This document shows positions 27,878 to 36,515 of a stretch of 64,000 nucleotides of DNA, piece by piece (the stretch's first letter is position 1; every line of letters begins with the position of its first letter). The position numbers and the translations under genes are program-made. Source of the DNA: Planctellipticum sp942493135 (GTDB lineage Bacteria > Planctomycetota > Planctomycetia > Planctomycetales > Planctomycetaceae). The notes beneath the pieces were generated by a model. It was not told the DNA's origin. It did not search any database and worked only from the letters and a program-made list of their open reading frames with translations. The DNA lies in contig OW818684.1 in assembly GCA_942493135.1 (NCBI GenBank), positions 248,001-312,000 on the forward strand, written 5' to 3'.

Positions 27878-28401
27878 CCGATCCGTCGGAGTCCCCGGCG
27901 ACACATCCCGTCTGCCAGGACGACGAAGCACTGCTTCGGCAGTGCTCTTTGCGTTTCCTCCGTGGCAGCGGGCCGGGAGGCCAGCACCGCAACAAGACCG
28001 AATCGGCGGTGGTGCTGCACCACACGCCAACCGGCGTCGAAGGCCAGGCCTCCGAACGCCGCAGCCAGGCGGATAACCGCCAGATGGCCCTCAAACGCCT
28101 CCGCGTGAACCTCGCCCTGCAGGTCCGCTCCCCCGCACTGGCCGCAGCCGCCCCGACCGCCCTCTGGCGATCCCGCTGCCGCAACGAGCGGATCGCCATC
28201 AACCCGGACCACCACGACCTCGCCCCGCTGCTCGCCGAGGCCCTCGACGTCATCGCCGACCGCCAGGGGAACACCCACTCCGCCGCCGAGCAGCTCGGCT
28301 GCACCCATTCGCAACTGGTGAAGTTTCTGAAGCTGGAGCCGCGCGGGCTGGCGCTGGTCAACGAAGTCCGGCGCACGCACGGCCTGAAAACTCTGGAGTA
28401 G
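27874..28401 (+). CDS. Release-factor-like GGQ protein with extra C-terminal domain
   Basis: This 175-residue protein has the class I release-factor catalytic loop GSGPGGQHRNKTESAV (GGQ at 35-37), which hydrolyses peptidyl-tRNA on ribosomes. It has no stop-codon-recognition domain. Residues about 100-175 form a helical region (NTHSAAEQLGCTHSQLVKFLK) that looks like a helix-turn-helix and is absent from ArfB. It may therefore be a ribosome-rescue or mitochondrial-type release-factor relative. The start is GTG at 27874 inside the GTGA overlap with the DUF1501 stop. The coupling with an exported protein is unusual and could be fortuitous. Confidence 0.85.
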   Translation: MTDPSESPATHPVCQDDEALLRQCSLRFLRGSGPGGQHRNKTESAVVLHHTPTGVEGQASERRSQADNRQMALKRLRVNLALQVRSPALAAAAPTALWRSRCRNERIAINPDHHDLAPLLAEALDVIADRQGNTHSAAEQLGCTHSQLVKFLKLEPRGLALVNEVRRTHGLKTLE

Positions 28402-28421
28402 GGTGCGTCCAGACGCACCCT
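28400..28421. terminator. Hairpin between convergent GGQ and porin genes
   Basis: AGGGTGCGT and ACGCACCCT pair perfectly (9 bp) around CCAG, beginning in the stop codon of the GGQ gene. There is no T-run. It probably acts as a bidirectional terminator or RNA-end stabiliser. Confidence 0.6.
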
Positions 28422-28458
28422 GCGAAAGGCCAGTCCTTCGACTCCCCGGAATGCGCAA

Positions 28459-29916
28459 TCAGAAGAACGTCCAGACCTGCATCCGCATCAGCAGTCCGCT
28501 GCCCCCCGCCTCGAACCCCGTCCGGTCCTGCTGGGCTGGCGAATGGTTCACACGGGCCACATCGACGGTCAACCGCCAGTCGCGGCGCTTCAGCGGATGG
28601 ATGTTCGCTCCGCCGCCCAGCTCCGAGCCATCGCCATACGGTCCGAACACCGCCGAGCCCCGTCCGAACAGCTCCAGCTTCTCCGGCACGAAAAAACAGC
28701 CTCCTTGCAGGTAGAAGCCGTGGTCAAAAATCGAATCCGCCGGCAGCGGTCCGTCAGCCCGCAGCCCGTTCAACCAGCGGAAGAAATACTCCCCCGACAG
28801 GCTCGCCCCCTGGTACTTCACACCCCCATGCAGGGCATACAGCGACAGATCGAACTGGTTCACCGTGACCCCGGGCGCCAGGGCGCCGGTCTCAACCAGC
28901 CGGGTGCCGTCCGACAGCCGGACGACGGTCTGTTCGGGTCCCGGTTCCCCGACGGGATCGGAATCCTGGCGGCTGAAGGTGAAGGCCTGTCCGACGCGCA
29001 CGACCGGCTCGCGATGCCGTTCTAGATCGGAAAAGCCCATGCCGAACGGCCCCAGCGGCTCCCACCACAGCATGCCGGACCAGGCCAGGTTCGTATCGAG
29101 CTGGGACGCGTTGAGCGAGTACGTGTTGAACCCGTTCCCCAGCAGCGTGTGATAGTGCAGCCCCGGCAGCAGCTCGCCGTCGGCCCAGATGCCCGCCGTC
29201 ATGGAGGGGCGGAAGAACGTCGTCGCCAGCGACCGTTCCGCTCCGAGCGTGTACCGCGCCGATTCCTGCCATTCCCAGGAGCCCGGGACCTTACCGAGTC
29301 CATACGCGAGTCGAAACGCCGGGTGCAGCGGATGTTTGATCCAGGCCATCAGCATCTGGATGGGCTGATCCGCCACCGTGTTGTAATCGACGTTCATGTA
29401 GAACTCGATCATCGGATCGATCGCATACCCGGAGAAGATCAGCCGCCCGCGGTTGATGTCGAAGTCGCTCCGCTCAGGGGTCGCGACGGTCTGACCGGCC
29501 GAGTTCACGTAGGAGGTTTCCTCCGCGGCGAAGCCGGTATAGCGGAACTGATTGTGGAACGAGACGGTCAGCTCATACGGCGTCCGCCGAGGATCGAGCG
29601 GACGGAGCGTCCATCCCTTGTCATAGACGACGCCGTGCGTTGCAGGCGTCAGCCACTCCGGCGTGGCGGACGGCGAATTGTCGGCAAAGATCTCGGTGGC
29701 AGGAGCCGGGGGAACGGCCGGGCTCTCCGCTGCGCCAGCACTCGACTGGAGGGCGTCGAGCTGACGCTGCAGCCGGGCGACCGATTGTTCCAGCTCGGCG
29801 ACGCGATCCCGGTCCAGCACGGCGGCATCAGGCTCGCCCGCGCCGCAGGCGGCGATCTCGACGAGCAGGCACACGACGAGGAGTCCGCAGCGCAGAGAGG
29901 TCGACAGTCGCCACAT
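28459..29916 (-). CDS. Outer-membrane porin, OprO/OprP-like, with coiled-coil N-terminus
   Basis: This 485-residue protein has a signal peptide (RCGLLVVCLLVEIAACGAG) followed by a short coiled coil (VAELEQSVARLQRQLDALQSS-like heptads, about 38-60). A beta-barrel follows, with alternating motifs such as FDINRGRLIFSGYAIDPMIEFYMN and LRLAYGLGKVPGSW. It ends in an aromatic residue (VWTFF), as porins do. The fold resembles phosphate-selective porins O and P, but substrate specificity cannot be read. ATG 29916 is chosen at the signal peptide; the 83 codons upstream are rejected. A paralogous porin lies at 46640-48112. Confidence 0.85.
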   Translation of the reverse strand: MWRLSTSLRCGLLVVCLLVEIAACGAGEPDAAVLDRDRVAELEQSVARLQRQLDALQSSAGAAESPAVPPAPATEIFADNSPSATPEWLTPATHGVVYDKGWTLRPLDPRRTPYELTVSFHNQFRYTGFAAEETSYVNSAGQTVATPERSDFDINRGRLIFSGYAIDPMIEFYMNVDYNTVADQPIQMLMAWIKHPLHPAFRLAYGLGKVPGSWEWQESARYTLGAERSLATTFFRPSMTAGIWADGELLPGLHYHTLLGNGFNTYSLNASQLDTNLAWSGMLWWEPLGPFGMGFSDLERHREPVVRVGQAFTFSRQDSDPVGEPGPEQTVVRLSDGTRLVETGALAPGVTVNQFDLSLYALHGGVKYQGASLSGEYFFRWLNGLRADGPLPADSIFDHGFYLQGGCFFVPEKLELFGRGSAVFGPYGDGSELGGGANIHPLKRRDWRLTVDVARVNHSPAQQDRTGFEAGGSGLLMRMQVWTFF

Positions 29917-30306
29917 GTTTTTTGCAGGTCGGACGCGACCCTCCCGCAGCGTGCGTGTCCGGAAAACCCCCGGGATCACATCTCTCTGATCGGCGGTTAG
30001 GGTGTTAGACTTTAACGATTGCGGAAGGTTTGACGGCGATCGAACCGGAGATGGAAGTGGCGAGTGGCGGGTGATGAGCGGCGAGTGCGATGCCGGACTT
30101 CCGACCTGCAGCCCGGAGGGCTGCCAGAAGGTAGCCAGGGATTGAGGAGCAGAGCGACGACACACCTGGTTCTCCGATCGCGGGAGGAACCGACCCCGCC
30201 GGGGTCGCAGAGACGCTTGCCCCTAATCTCACGAGGGGCAAGAAAGCCTTTGCCGCGTTGGTGAGCATCGCGCACAATCGGCAAACGGACGACCGGGGCC
30301 GGCAAC
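29917..30306. other. Repeat-rich intergenic region before the small membrane proteins
   Basis: The 390 bases contain a simple-repeat tract at about 30055-30092 (AGTGGCGAGTGGCGGGTGA), a palindromic repeat copy at 30112-30172, and two perfect hairpins: GACCCC-GCC-GGGGTC (30192-30206) and CTTGCCCCT...AGGGGCAAG (30216-30242). No gene is evident. Confidence 0.55.
30112..30172 (-). repeat. REP-like palindromic element, copy A
   Basis: Read on the minus strand, the core is CCAGGTGTGTCGTCGCT followed by CTGCTCCTCAATCCCTGG and then CTACCTTCTGGCAGCCC. It shares order and spacing with copies at 32227-32280 and 46531-46570, each with complementary GG/CC-rich ends around a GTCGTCGCT-type loop. Confidence 0.65.
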
Positions 30307-30744
30307 ATGAGCGATACAACCGTGATCTGGGGCTCATTGCTCTTCGAAGGGCTGGTCGCTGTCGCCATATCGTTTTTGGCGTGGTGGACCCATTCGACCT
30401 GGCGGCGTCGGCTGGCCGGAGGTCGCTGGCGGCGCAGGAGACGGGTCGCGGCCGTTGCTCTGGCCGTTTATATCGTCTCGACTTTGACGCTTGTCGGATC
30501 CCTTCAGGCTGTTGTCTGGTGCACCCTCACTTTCATGAACGCTCCTGCAAGCGCCTTGGGGATAAGATCTCAACTGCTCGATCATTGGATTCCCACCAAC
30601 GGAATCGTCATGCAGGTCACGCTCATTTCGACGACAATCAGCGGTGTGGTACTGTTCGGCGTAATGGCACTGCCTGTTGCGGGCCGGACAGAGTCCCCAG
30701 CAGGTCAGAAGAAGATTCTCCACAAGTCTCAAATCGCGTACTGA
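30307..30744 (+). CDS. Small membrane protein, paralog 1 of a tandem pair
   Basis: This is a 145-residue protein of unknown function. It has three hydrophobic segments: FEGLVAVAISFLAWW (13-27), VAAVALAVYIVSTLTLVG (47-64) and VTLISTTISGVVLFGVMAL (about 105-123). A strongly basic loop HSTWRRRLAGGRWRRRRR lies after the first. The next gene (30931-31254) shares this architecture and the motif HxxWRxRxAxxRWRxRR. The start is ATG 30307. No database family is recognised. Confidence 0.65.
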   Translation: MSDTTVIWGSLLFEGLVAVAISFLAWWTHSTWRRRLAGGRWRRRRRVAAVALAVYIVSTLTLVGSLQAVVWCTLTFMNAPASALGIRSQLLDHWIPTNGIVMQVTLISTTISGVVLFGVMALPVAGRTESPAGQKKILHKSQIAY

Positions 30745-30930
30745 CGCCGAATTGAAGAGTCTCCGTCACGATCAAAGGGCTGCCGATCCTCCGCATTACT
30801 TGTTGCTTTCGCCGCGAGAGGCGTTGCCACTCTACTGAACATCCGCCACAATTGACGGGAGCAATGAATTCCCGCCCCGGGGGCAACCAGAATCAATGAC
30901 GACGACGCGAGCTGGGAAGCACTGCTCCGT

Positions 30931-31254
30931 GTGGATCTGATGGCCGCCGCCTTCGGCCTCGCGGCGTTGTGGATTCACGCGAAGTGGCGAAATCGGGTGG
31001 CGGCCGATCGGTGGCGCGGGCGGCGATGGGCGGCGGGCATTTCGCTGATTGCGTTCGAAGCGTCTCTGCTGGCGTTCGTCGCACTCCCGATACTGTTCTG
31101 GTGGGCAAGCGTCAGCAATCTGGACAATGTCCATTTCGAGCCGTTGGGGCGACTCTTTCGTCGCAGCGAGGGAGCGGTTGCCACTCTCACGTGCATCAGC
31201 AGTACGGTCCTGATCGGCGTGATGGGGGCGCCGTTGGAACAGGACGAGCCGTAA
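30931..31254 (+). CDS. Small membrane protein, paralog 2 of a tandem pair (start uncertain)
   Basis: This is 107 residues from GTG 30931, with the same layout as the upstream paralog: hydrophobic helix, basic loop HAKWRNRVAADRWRGRRW, then two more helices ending ISSTVLIGVMGAP. Similarity to paralog 1 continues 13 codons upstream of GTG (NDDDASWEALLRVD against SDTTVIWGSLLFEG). At the position equivalent to its ATG there is ATC (30892-30894). Either a non-canonical start is used, or the original start was lost and translation now begins at GTG 30931, or the gene is decaying. Function unknown. Confidence 0.55.
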   Translation: MDLMAAAFGLAALWIHAKWRNRVAADRWRGRRWAAGISLIAFEASLLAFVALPILFWWASVSNLDNVHFEPLGRLFRRSEGAVATLTCISSTVLIGVMGAPLEQDEP

Positions 31255-31360
31255 GAATAACCGCGACGCGAACCCTCGCATTTTTCAGGCGGATGACGAA
31301 AAGGAGCATCAAGACTCACGCGACGAAAACTGTCACCTGTCGAGGAAGGCAAAGCAAGTT

Positions 31361-32095
31361 ATGGCTCCGGTCCTGTGCGATTCCTGCGGCGCCCGCTTTT
31401 CCGCTGACAGTCTCAGCGAGGACGACTACCGTGCCCTGCAGGACCAACACTCCTACCGCGAGTTCAACGAAGAGCTGCGGATGCTGCTGAATGTACGGGC
31501 ATTTTACAGGCGGTTCCCGGAGGCCGAAGGACGCATCAGACCCCATGTAGTCAGCCCGCCGGAATCGGACGACCTGCGGGGGACCTCCCCCTGTTGCCAT
31601 GAGTTCCAGTCATATCAGCTTGAACTGCAGCCAGAGCACATTCCGGGGGCCTGGAGCACTGAGCAGCACAGAGAGGTCGTCAATTACTTGCAACGCCACG
31701 CATTTTCGCTGGGCCCTCGACTGGAATTTGTCCAGGAGCGGATCTCGGAACTCCGTCGGTCGTTGCGGAGCGTCGCGTGCCCCAATTGCCCGACGGGAAC
31801 GTTGCACGTTCCCCCGGCGGATTGCGCCGAATTCCTGGCATGCAACGCGATTACCTGGTACTGGCCCCATTGGCACGAAGTTGACTCGGACGGCACTCTG
31901 TTCGTGAAGAAGACGGGGTGGCAAGGTGGAGGAAGAGTGCACTGGACTGGCGAGATTGCAATCAATCCGCAAGACCCGAACTACGATTTCTTCAGATGGC
32001 TCGTAACGCGAAAGGAGTATCACCGGATCGTCGAGGAAGCGGAGTTGTCGACGATTCGTGAGGAGTGGTTACGCAGTTCCGGGGGCACTCGCTGA
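31361..32095 (+). CDS. Hypothetical protein with N-terminal and internal cysteine pairs
   Basis: This 244-residue soluble protein has no family I recognise. Residues 4-12 (VLCDSCGAR) form one CxxC knuckle. A CC pair follows near residue 78 (SPCCHEF), and CPNCPTGTLHVPPADC lies at about 139-154, followed by an aromatic segment ITWYWPHWHEV. The cysteines suggest zinc binding. It has no signal peptide or membrane segment. It lies about 100 bases after the membrane pair on the same strand, in a region of repeats and hypotheticals that looks accessory. The start is ATG 31361. Confidence 0.6.
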   Translation: MAPVLCDSCGARFSADSLSEDDYRALQDQHSYREFNEELRMLLNVRAFYRRFPEAEGRIRPHVVSPPESDDLRGTSPCCHEFQSYQLELQPEHIPGAWSTEQHREVVNYLQRHAFSLGPRLEFVQERISELRRSLRSVACPNCPTGTLHVPPADCAEFLACNAITWYWPHWHEVDSDGTLFVKKTGWQGGGRVHWTGEIAINPQDPNYDFFRWLVTRKEYHRIVEEAELSTIREEWLRSSGGTR

Positions 32096-32226
32096 ATTGC
32101 TTTATTGCAATGGGGTTGAGGAGTTGAGCAATTCGCCGCAGGAGAAGTCACAGAAGGCCTCTCATGCGACTTGCTCCGTGTATCGTGCGACCCCTCCCGG
32201 GTCGAAACGTCGCTTCGATGCCGCAT

Positions 32227-32280
32227 TCCCGGGGTGTCGCTTCGCTCAACCCCGGGCTACCCTCGGCAACCCCTCCAGGG
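32227..32280 (+). repeat. REP-like palindromic element, copy B
   Basis: CCCGGGGT and AACCCCGGG enclose GTCGCTTCGCTC. The outer part continues CTACCCTCGGCAACCCCTCC, matching copy A (30112-30172). It lies in the gap between two hypothetical genes. Confidence 0.65.
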
Positions 32281-32336
32281 TTGAAGAGAGAATCCCAAGA
32301 GTTCGCCTGAGTCCTCCGGCAACCAACCAATAGCAA

Positions 32337-32840
32337 ATGACCAATACCCAACTCCCAATCCTCAGCGTCTTCGAACGCCAGCCCTACTGGGCTCCCGAGC
32401 TCCAGCGGCAATTCGCCGGGGAGCCCGTCGCCGTCCGGCCCTGCCGGAGCGTGGCCGATCTGCAGGCGGTGATCGTCGCCGGCGGCGTGGCGGTCGTCCT
32501 GCTCGACTTTGAAGCCGCTCCGGAAGAGTGTCTGGCCTGGCTCGGCCGGCACGGACTGGCGCCGGATGCGCCCGCGATCTTCGTCGCCGGTTCCGGGCGG
32601 TCGGACGATCTGGAATCGCTGCTGCGCGAGCTGGGCTGCGTCGATTTCCTCCCGGACCCCACGCCGGGCGTCGATCTGGCCCGACGAGTCCGCCGCGTGC
32701 TGCGCGAGCGGGGGATTTCCTGGCCGTCGCCCGAGGCCGTCTCGCCGTTTCCGACCGCTCCGCCCCCCGCGACGCTGCGGCCGCGGCTGGAGATTGCCGA
32801 CAGCGGCCTGGCAGACATGGAGATGACGCCGGAGTCGTGA
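32337..32840 (+). CDS. Receiver-like (CheY-fold) standalone protein
   Basis: This 167-residue protein has an alternating beta/alpha pattern like a response-regulator receiver: LPILSVFERQPYW, VAVVLLDFEAAPEECLAWL (Asp near 67 in the phosphorylation region), APAIFVAGSGRSDD and CVDFLPDPTPGVDLARRV, the last resembling the usual Lys-Pro region but without the Lys. It has no output domain; a proline-rich tail ends the protein. The missing acidic pair and Lys suggest a degenerate receiver. The first codons (MTNTQLPIL) lie within simple CCAATACCCAACT-type repeat sequence, so the start may be secondary. Confidence 0.55.
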   Translation: MTNTQLPILSVFERQPYWAPELQRQFAGEPVAVRPCRSVADLQAVIVAGGVAVVLLDFEAAPEECLAWLGRHGLAPDAPAIFVAGSGRSDDLESLLRELGCVDFLPDPTPGVDLARRVRRVLRERGISWPSPEAVSPFPTAPPPATLRPRLEIADSGLADMEMTPES

Positions 32841-32896
32841 GCGCTGGCGAAGACCCGGTGTGGCATCGGGCCGGCGTCGAGAACTGGCCACGGTGG

Positions 32897-34390
32897 CTAG
32901 GCCCGGTCGAGGAACTGAAATCCAAAGAGATCGGCGTCCCGCAGTTCGATCCGCAGTCGAACCGGCCGATTCGACCATTCCGCGATTGAGTGGCCATCGC
33001 CCCAGGTCACCGGCCAGGCCACTTTGTCATCCCTCAACGACTGACACTCTTCAAGGCCGAGTCCAGGGATCGACCGTCCTTCGGCATCCAGCAGGCCGAC
33101 ACGCACGGAACCTCCCGGCCGCGCTACTGCATTCACGACAAGCCGGCGTCCGGTGAAGCGAATGGGTGGCGTGTCAAACTGACCGCCCGTCGCATCCGCC
33201 GTCGCAGAAACCAGCCGGTCGGGGCGCGCGACCGCCCGGCTGATGACGCGGCGATTCGCGGGACTGGTCAGCTTCGTCAATTCCACCTCCTCATGCTTGA
33301 GCGGCGAGCCGCTGAAGTAGAACGACAAATCGTCGCCGGTCCGAACGCAGCCTCCGTTGCCCATATAAAGCGAACCGCCATCAAAGTCTGCGGACATGCC
33401 GAGCGGAATGAAGGGGGTCTCGCGATCCGGCCAGGTCCACTTCTCGCCGTCGCGGCTGACGGCCAGTTGAATCTCCAGTGTGTCTTCCCGATGGCGGAAG
33501 AGACTGGGAAACATCAGGTACAGGTCTGAGGCCCCCGGACACCGCTGACAGGCCGGATTATAGAGGTCAGCACCGGGCGGATCGTTCGGCCCCATCTGCA
33601 GCACTGGACTGAGGGGCGCGAAGTTCTCAAAATGCTCGCTCGTCGATCGACCGATCGCACGTCCGCCACGACCCGCGACGCGGCCGTAAATCACGTAACG
33701 GTGCTGCCCCGGATCCCACATGCCGGAATACTGGCTGTCGGCAAACACCGGGCAGATCGGCTGAGGGTTGCGAGTCCAGCGCAGCCCGTCCGGAGATGTC
33801 ATGCCGGCGACGAAATACGGCCGGTCGCCGATCCCCAGGAAGAGTCCCTGTGATACGGACTTGTATCGGGCCTCCGGCGGAGCCGACGGATCGAGAAACA
33901 CTCCGCTGCCATGCACACGAGAGCGGTGCGGTCCCGCGCCGATCTGCCGGAACAGAATGTTGTTGTCTTTGCTCCCCTGGTAGGACACCAGGCCCAGTTT
34001 CGGCTTTATCCAGCGAAGGCCGTCGGTGGACTCGGCGTAGCAGAACGACGTATCGTCCGCGGTCGGCCAGCCGTCAACGTCGTAGCACTCATACCACATG
34101 CGGTATCGGCCTTCGTCCTGCAGTACGCTGAACCAGTTGAGCGTGGCGCTCTCCCACGGGTGTTCGGCCTCAACCAGTCGTTCGCCGGTCTTTCGCGGCG
34201 GATGCAGTTTCAGACGGACGCCCCTGGCATTGGTGATGAAGTCAGAGTCGACGAACAGAATTCCGCGGGAGCCGACCGAGCGGACGTCACTGGCCGGGAT
34301 CCCGCTCTCGCCAGCGAATAGAGTCGCTGCCCCCGACATCGCTGCAAAACTTCCCGCCCGCCCGAAAAACTGTCGTCGTGAGATGGGCAT
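32897..34390 (-). CDS. Tat-exported beta-propeller glycoside-hydrolase-like protein
   Basis: This 497-residue protein has a twin-arginine signal (ISRRQFFGRAGSFAAMSGA) and a body with repeating blades resembling the five-bladed propeller of GH32/GH43/GH130-type enzymes: GRYRMWYECYDVDGWP, FCYAESTDGLRWIKPKLGL, GVFLDPSAPPEARYK, and SRDGEKWTWPDRETPFIPLG. A C-terminal beta domain (about 400-497) is jelly-roll-like. It is probably an exported carbohydrate-active or carbohydrate-binding protein. Catalytic acids cannot be assigned with confidence. ATG 34390 is chosen at the Tat signal rather than the frame start five codons upstream. Confidence 0.75.
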   Translation of the reverse strand: MPISRRQFFGRAGSFAAMSGAATLFAGESGIPASDVRSVGSRGILFVDSDFITNARGVRLKLHPPRKTGERLVEAEHPWESATLNWFSVLQDEGRYRMWYECYDVDGWPTADDTSFCYAESTDGLRWIKPKLGLVSYQGSKDNNILFRQIGAGPHRSRVHGSGVFLDPSAPPEARYKSVSQGLFLGIGDRPYFVAGMTSPDGLRWTRNPQPICPVFADSQYSGMWDPGQHRYVIYGRVAGRGGRAIGRSTSEHFENFAPLSPVLQMGPNDPPGADLYNPACQRCPGASDLYLMFPSLFRHREDTLEIQLAVSRDGEKWTWPDRETPFIPLGMSADFDGGSLYMGNGGCVRTGDDLSFYFSGSPLKHEEVELTKLTSPANRRVISRAVARPDRLVSATADATGGQFDTPPIRFTGRRLVVNAVARPGGSVRVGLLDAEGRSIPGLGLEECQSLRDDKVAWPVTWGDGHSIAEWSNRPVRLRIELRDADLFGFQFLDRA

Positions 34391-34867
34391 TTCGCGTGCT
34401 CTCAATGTCGGAAGATACTCGCATCAATGCGAGAATTGATTGGACAAGTCACGAGACTGGCTGCCGTGAGCGGACTCCCGGACGTCGCCGGCTTTCGCCC
34501 GGAATCCCTGGAGCCGTAGACACGCCCCCTGGCCCGATCAGGTCCGACTGCCGGAGGATTCTGAATCTATCGTCTCTTTGCCCAATAAACAAAGAGCGAC
34601 CGAGGCCGGCACCGTCTTGAACCTGTGGATACCCGTACCGGAAAGGTGACCGCCAAACGGGGGGGCCGGAGAGAATTTCACATCCCCGCAACTCCATCCC
34701 AAGCCGGAAGCAGGAGACATGAACAAACGATCGCGAGCCGTCCACAATCTATGTCGGGACATCGCCCCGTTCGGGCATGAAATGAACAAGAGAGGGGGCG
34801 CCGGGCGCCTGCGACGCACCACGCGAGTCACGATGCGGAAGTGATCAGGCCGAACGTTGAGGGAAAA

Positions 34868-36085
34868 ATGACCATTTCGGTAACGTGCGCGTGCGGCGCG
34901 AATTATCGGGTCAGTGTCGACAAACGTGGAAAACAGCTGAAGTGCCGGGTGTGTGAGACGCTGATTCGGGTGCCTCGAGAAGTGGACCAAGACGTCGCCG
35001 ATATACCGAGCGATGGCGAGCCGGCCGAGGTCGGCTCGGACCGCTTGGAACCCCTTCCGCCCACTCCACGTGCACGATGGAAATCCAGACGGAATCAGAA
35101 CCAGCAACAATCTGTCAGCCGCCCGCCGCATGATCAAGATGACTTCAAGAAGAGGCTGTGGATCGGCCTTGGAATTGGTTTGGCCGTCGCGATCAGTGGA
35201 GCCGTCTGCATTTCTGCCGGCGCCGCGGGAATCGGAAAATTCCTGTTCGCCGTCGTGACGCTCACGGTCCTGGCGGGCGTGCCGTATTTGTCCGATCAAT
35301 CCAGGCGCCGAATGATCCGCGAAGACATCGAACGTGACGGCGGAACCGTTCGACGGATATCGAGCGCGAAGTTCTGGTGGCTGCCCGGGGGGGCGGCGTC
35401 ATTGCTTCGAAACTTGGACTCACGACGCTATGACCACGAGGTTTACCGGGTCACTTTCTCCGATCGGGATGGACGCCAGAAGACTCAATTCTGCCGCGTC
35501 AACCTGTCGTCAGGGACCGCGTGGGGCGACGCCCCCTATCAGGCCGCGGTTTCCCAGGAGTGGTCCAGACGCGGCTCATGGGAAATCGGCGCAATTCTTT
35601 CGCTGCTGGGACTTGTTGCCATCACAGGATTCTTTGCGTATGAGGAGATCTCTTACGCAATCAACGGCAAAGTTGAAGTCGCCCGCATCACTCGTGTCGA
35701 CCGGGGCAGCGGCAGAACCGGAAGCGCGGGAGCAGGACGACGGCACAGTCGCAGCCGCAATTACCTCGCCGTGACATATCAGTTTCGAGATACGAATGGA
35801 ACGGATCGAGAGGAAACAGTCCGCGTGACAAATCCGCTCTATGCCAGCCCGAAGGTAGGGAACCTCATCAAGGTGGAGTATTTGCCAGGCAGAAAGGGCT
35901 GGTCACGCCTGTACGGTTTGAATCACCGGGGCTGGGTGATGATCGCTGCAGCTGGTACTGCGCTGGTCGGCGTACTTTACGCCGTGATCCGGGTCCTGGA
36001 CGCTTTCGACGTCTTCCAGTTGAATTCCAGACGCCGCAAGAAAAAACGTCGCCCGAGTGACGACGACCGGCCGTCAGTGGGATGA
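34868..36085 (+). CDS. Zinc-ribbon membrane protein with DUF3592 domain
   Basis: This 405-residue protein of unknown function has an N-terminal zinc ribbon (VTCACGANY, LKCRVCETL) like the one at 10020-10976. A charged linker follows, then two membrane helices near 110-150 and extracytoplasmic stretches around YRVTFSDRDGRQKTQFCRV. A DUF3592-like part has one helix, a KVEVARITRVDRG start, VTYQFRDTNGTDREE, and GNLIKVEYLPGRKGWSRL, with a final helix (VMIAAAGTALVGVLYAVI). ATG 34868 places the ribbon at the N-terminus. It is preceded and followed by gaps of about 430-480 bases, so it stands alone. Confidence 0.8.
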   Translation: MTISVTCACGANYRVSVDKRGKQLKCRVCETLIRVPREVDQDVADIPSDGEPAEVGSDRLEPLPPTPRARWKSRRNQNQQQSVSRPPHDQDDFKKRLWIGLGIGLAVAISGAVCISAGAAGIGKFLFAVVTLTVLAGVPYLSDQSRRRMIREDIERDGGTVRRISSAKFWWLPGGAASLLRNLDSRRYDHEVYRVTFSDRDGRQKTQFCRVNLSSGTAWGDAPYQAAVSQEWSRRGSWEIGAILSLLGLVAITGFFAYEEISYAINGKVEVARITRVDRGSGRTGSAGAGRRHSRSRNYLAVTYQFRDTNGTDREETVRVTNPLYASPKVGNLIKVEYLPGRKGWSRLYGLNHRGWVMIAAAGTALVGVLYAVIRVLDAFDVFQLNSRRRKKKRRPSDDDRPSVG

Positions 36086-36515
36086 GAGATTTCAAACGGC
36101 GACGGAACGATCGAAACCGCGGCAAGGGACCGGTCAAGGCAGACGCCCCGGACGTGTGCGGTTCGGGGTTGGAGGATTGCCCGCGAGGGACGCCGTGGCG
36201 CACGGCCGGTGACTCACAACCGGGATCCGCATGGTCGGTCACGAGATCAGCGACCGTATCTCCATGCGGCCGTCGGGGTATGGACGACTTGAAATGCGGC
36301 CTCCATGTGTCGGTCGGTTTCCAGCCCTGACGGCCTTGGCACGCGGAGATATCACCCGCGATTCGAGCAAGTTCGCGGGCGCGGCAGCCAGAACTCGGGC
36401 CGCGGGCGCCGGCTCGGCAGATCTCGATGCCGGTTCCGCTCGTTGCGACTCCGGGGGGTGGGTGCTAAAACTCCCTGTCCTGCCGAAACTTCCTCCGTTT
36501 GTCGCAAGTGGTGCC
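36086..36515. other. Intergenic region before mrp
   Basis: This 430-base gap holds a short open frame (36082-36330) overlapping the previous stop. It lacks family sense and is not called. The promoter of mrp should lie here. No strong hairpin or repeat is seen. Confidence 0.4.

Noticed and set aside
26483..28030. 515-codon open frame opposite the DUF1501 gene
   Set aside because: The sense strand has an unmistakable DUF1501 protein with Tat signal; the antisense frame is low complexity.
36082..36330. Possible 82-residue protein overlapping the DUF3592 stop by ATGA
   Set aside because: Composition is unlike a real protein, no family is seen, and there is no continuation or conservation evidence.
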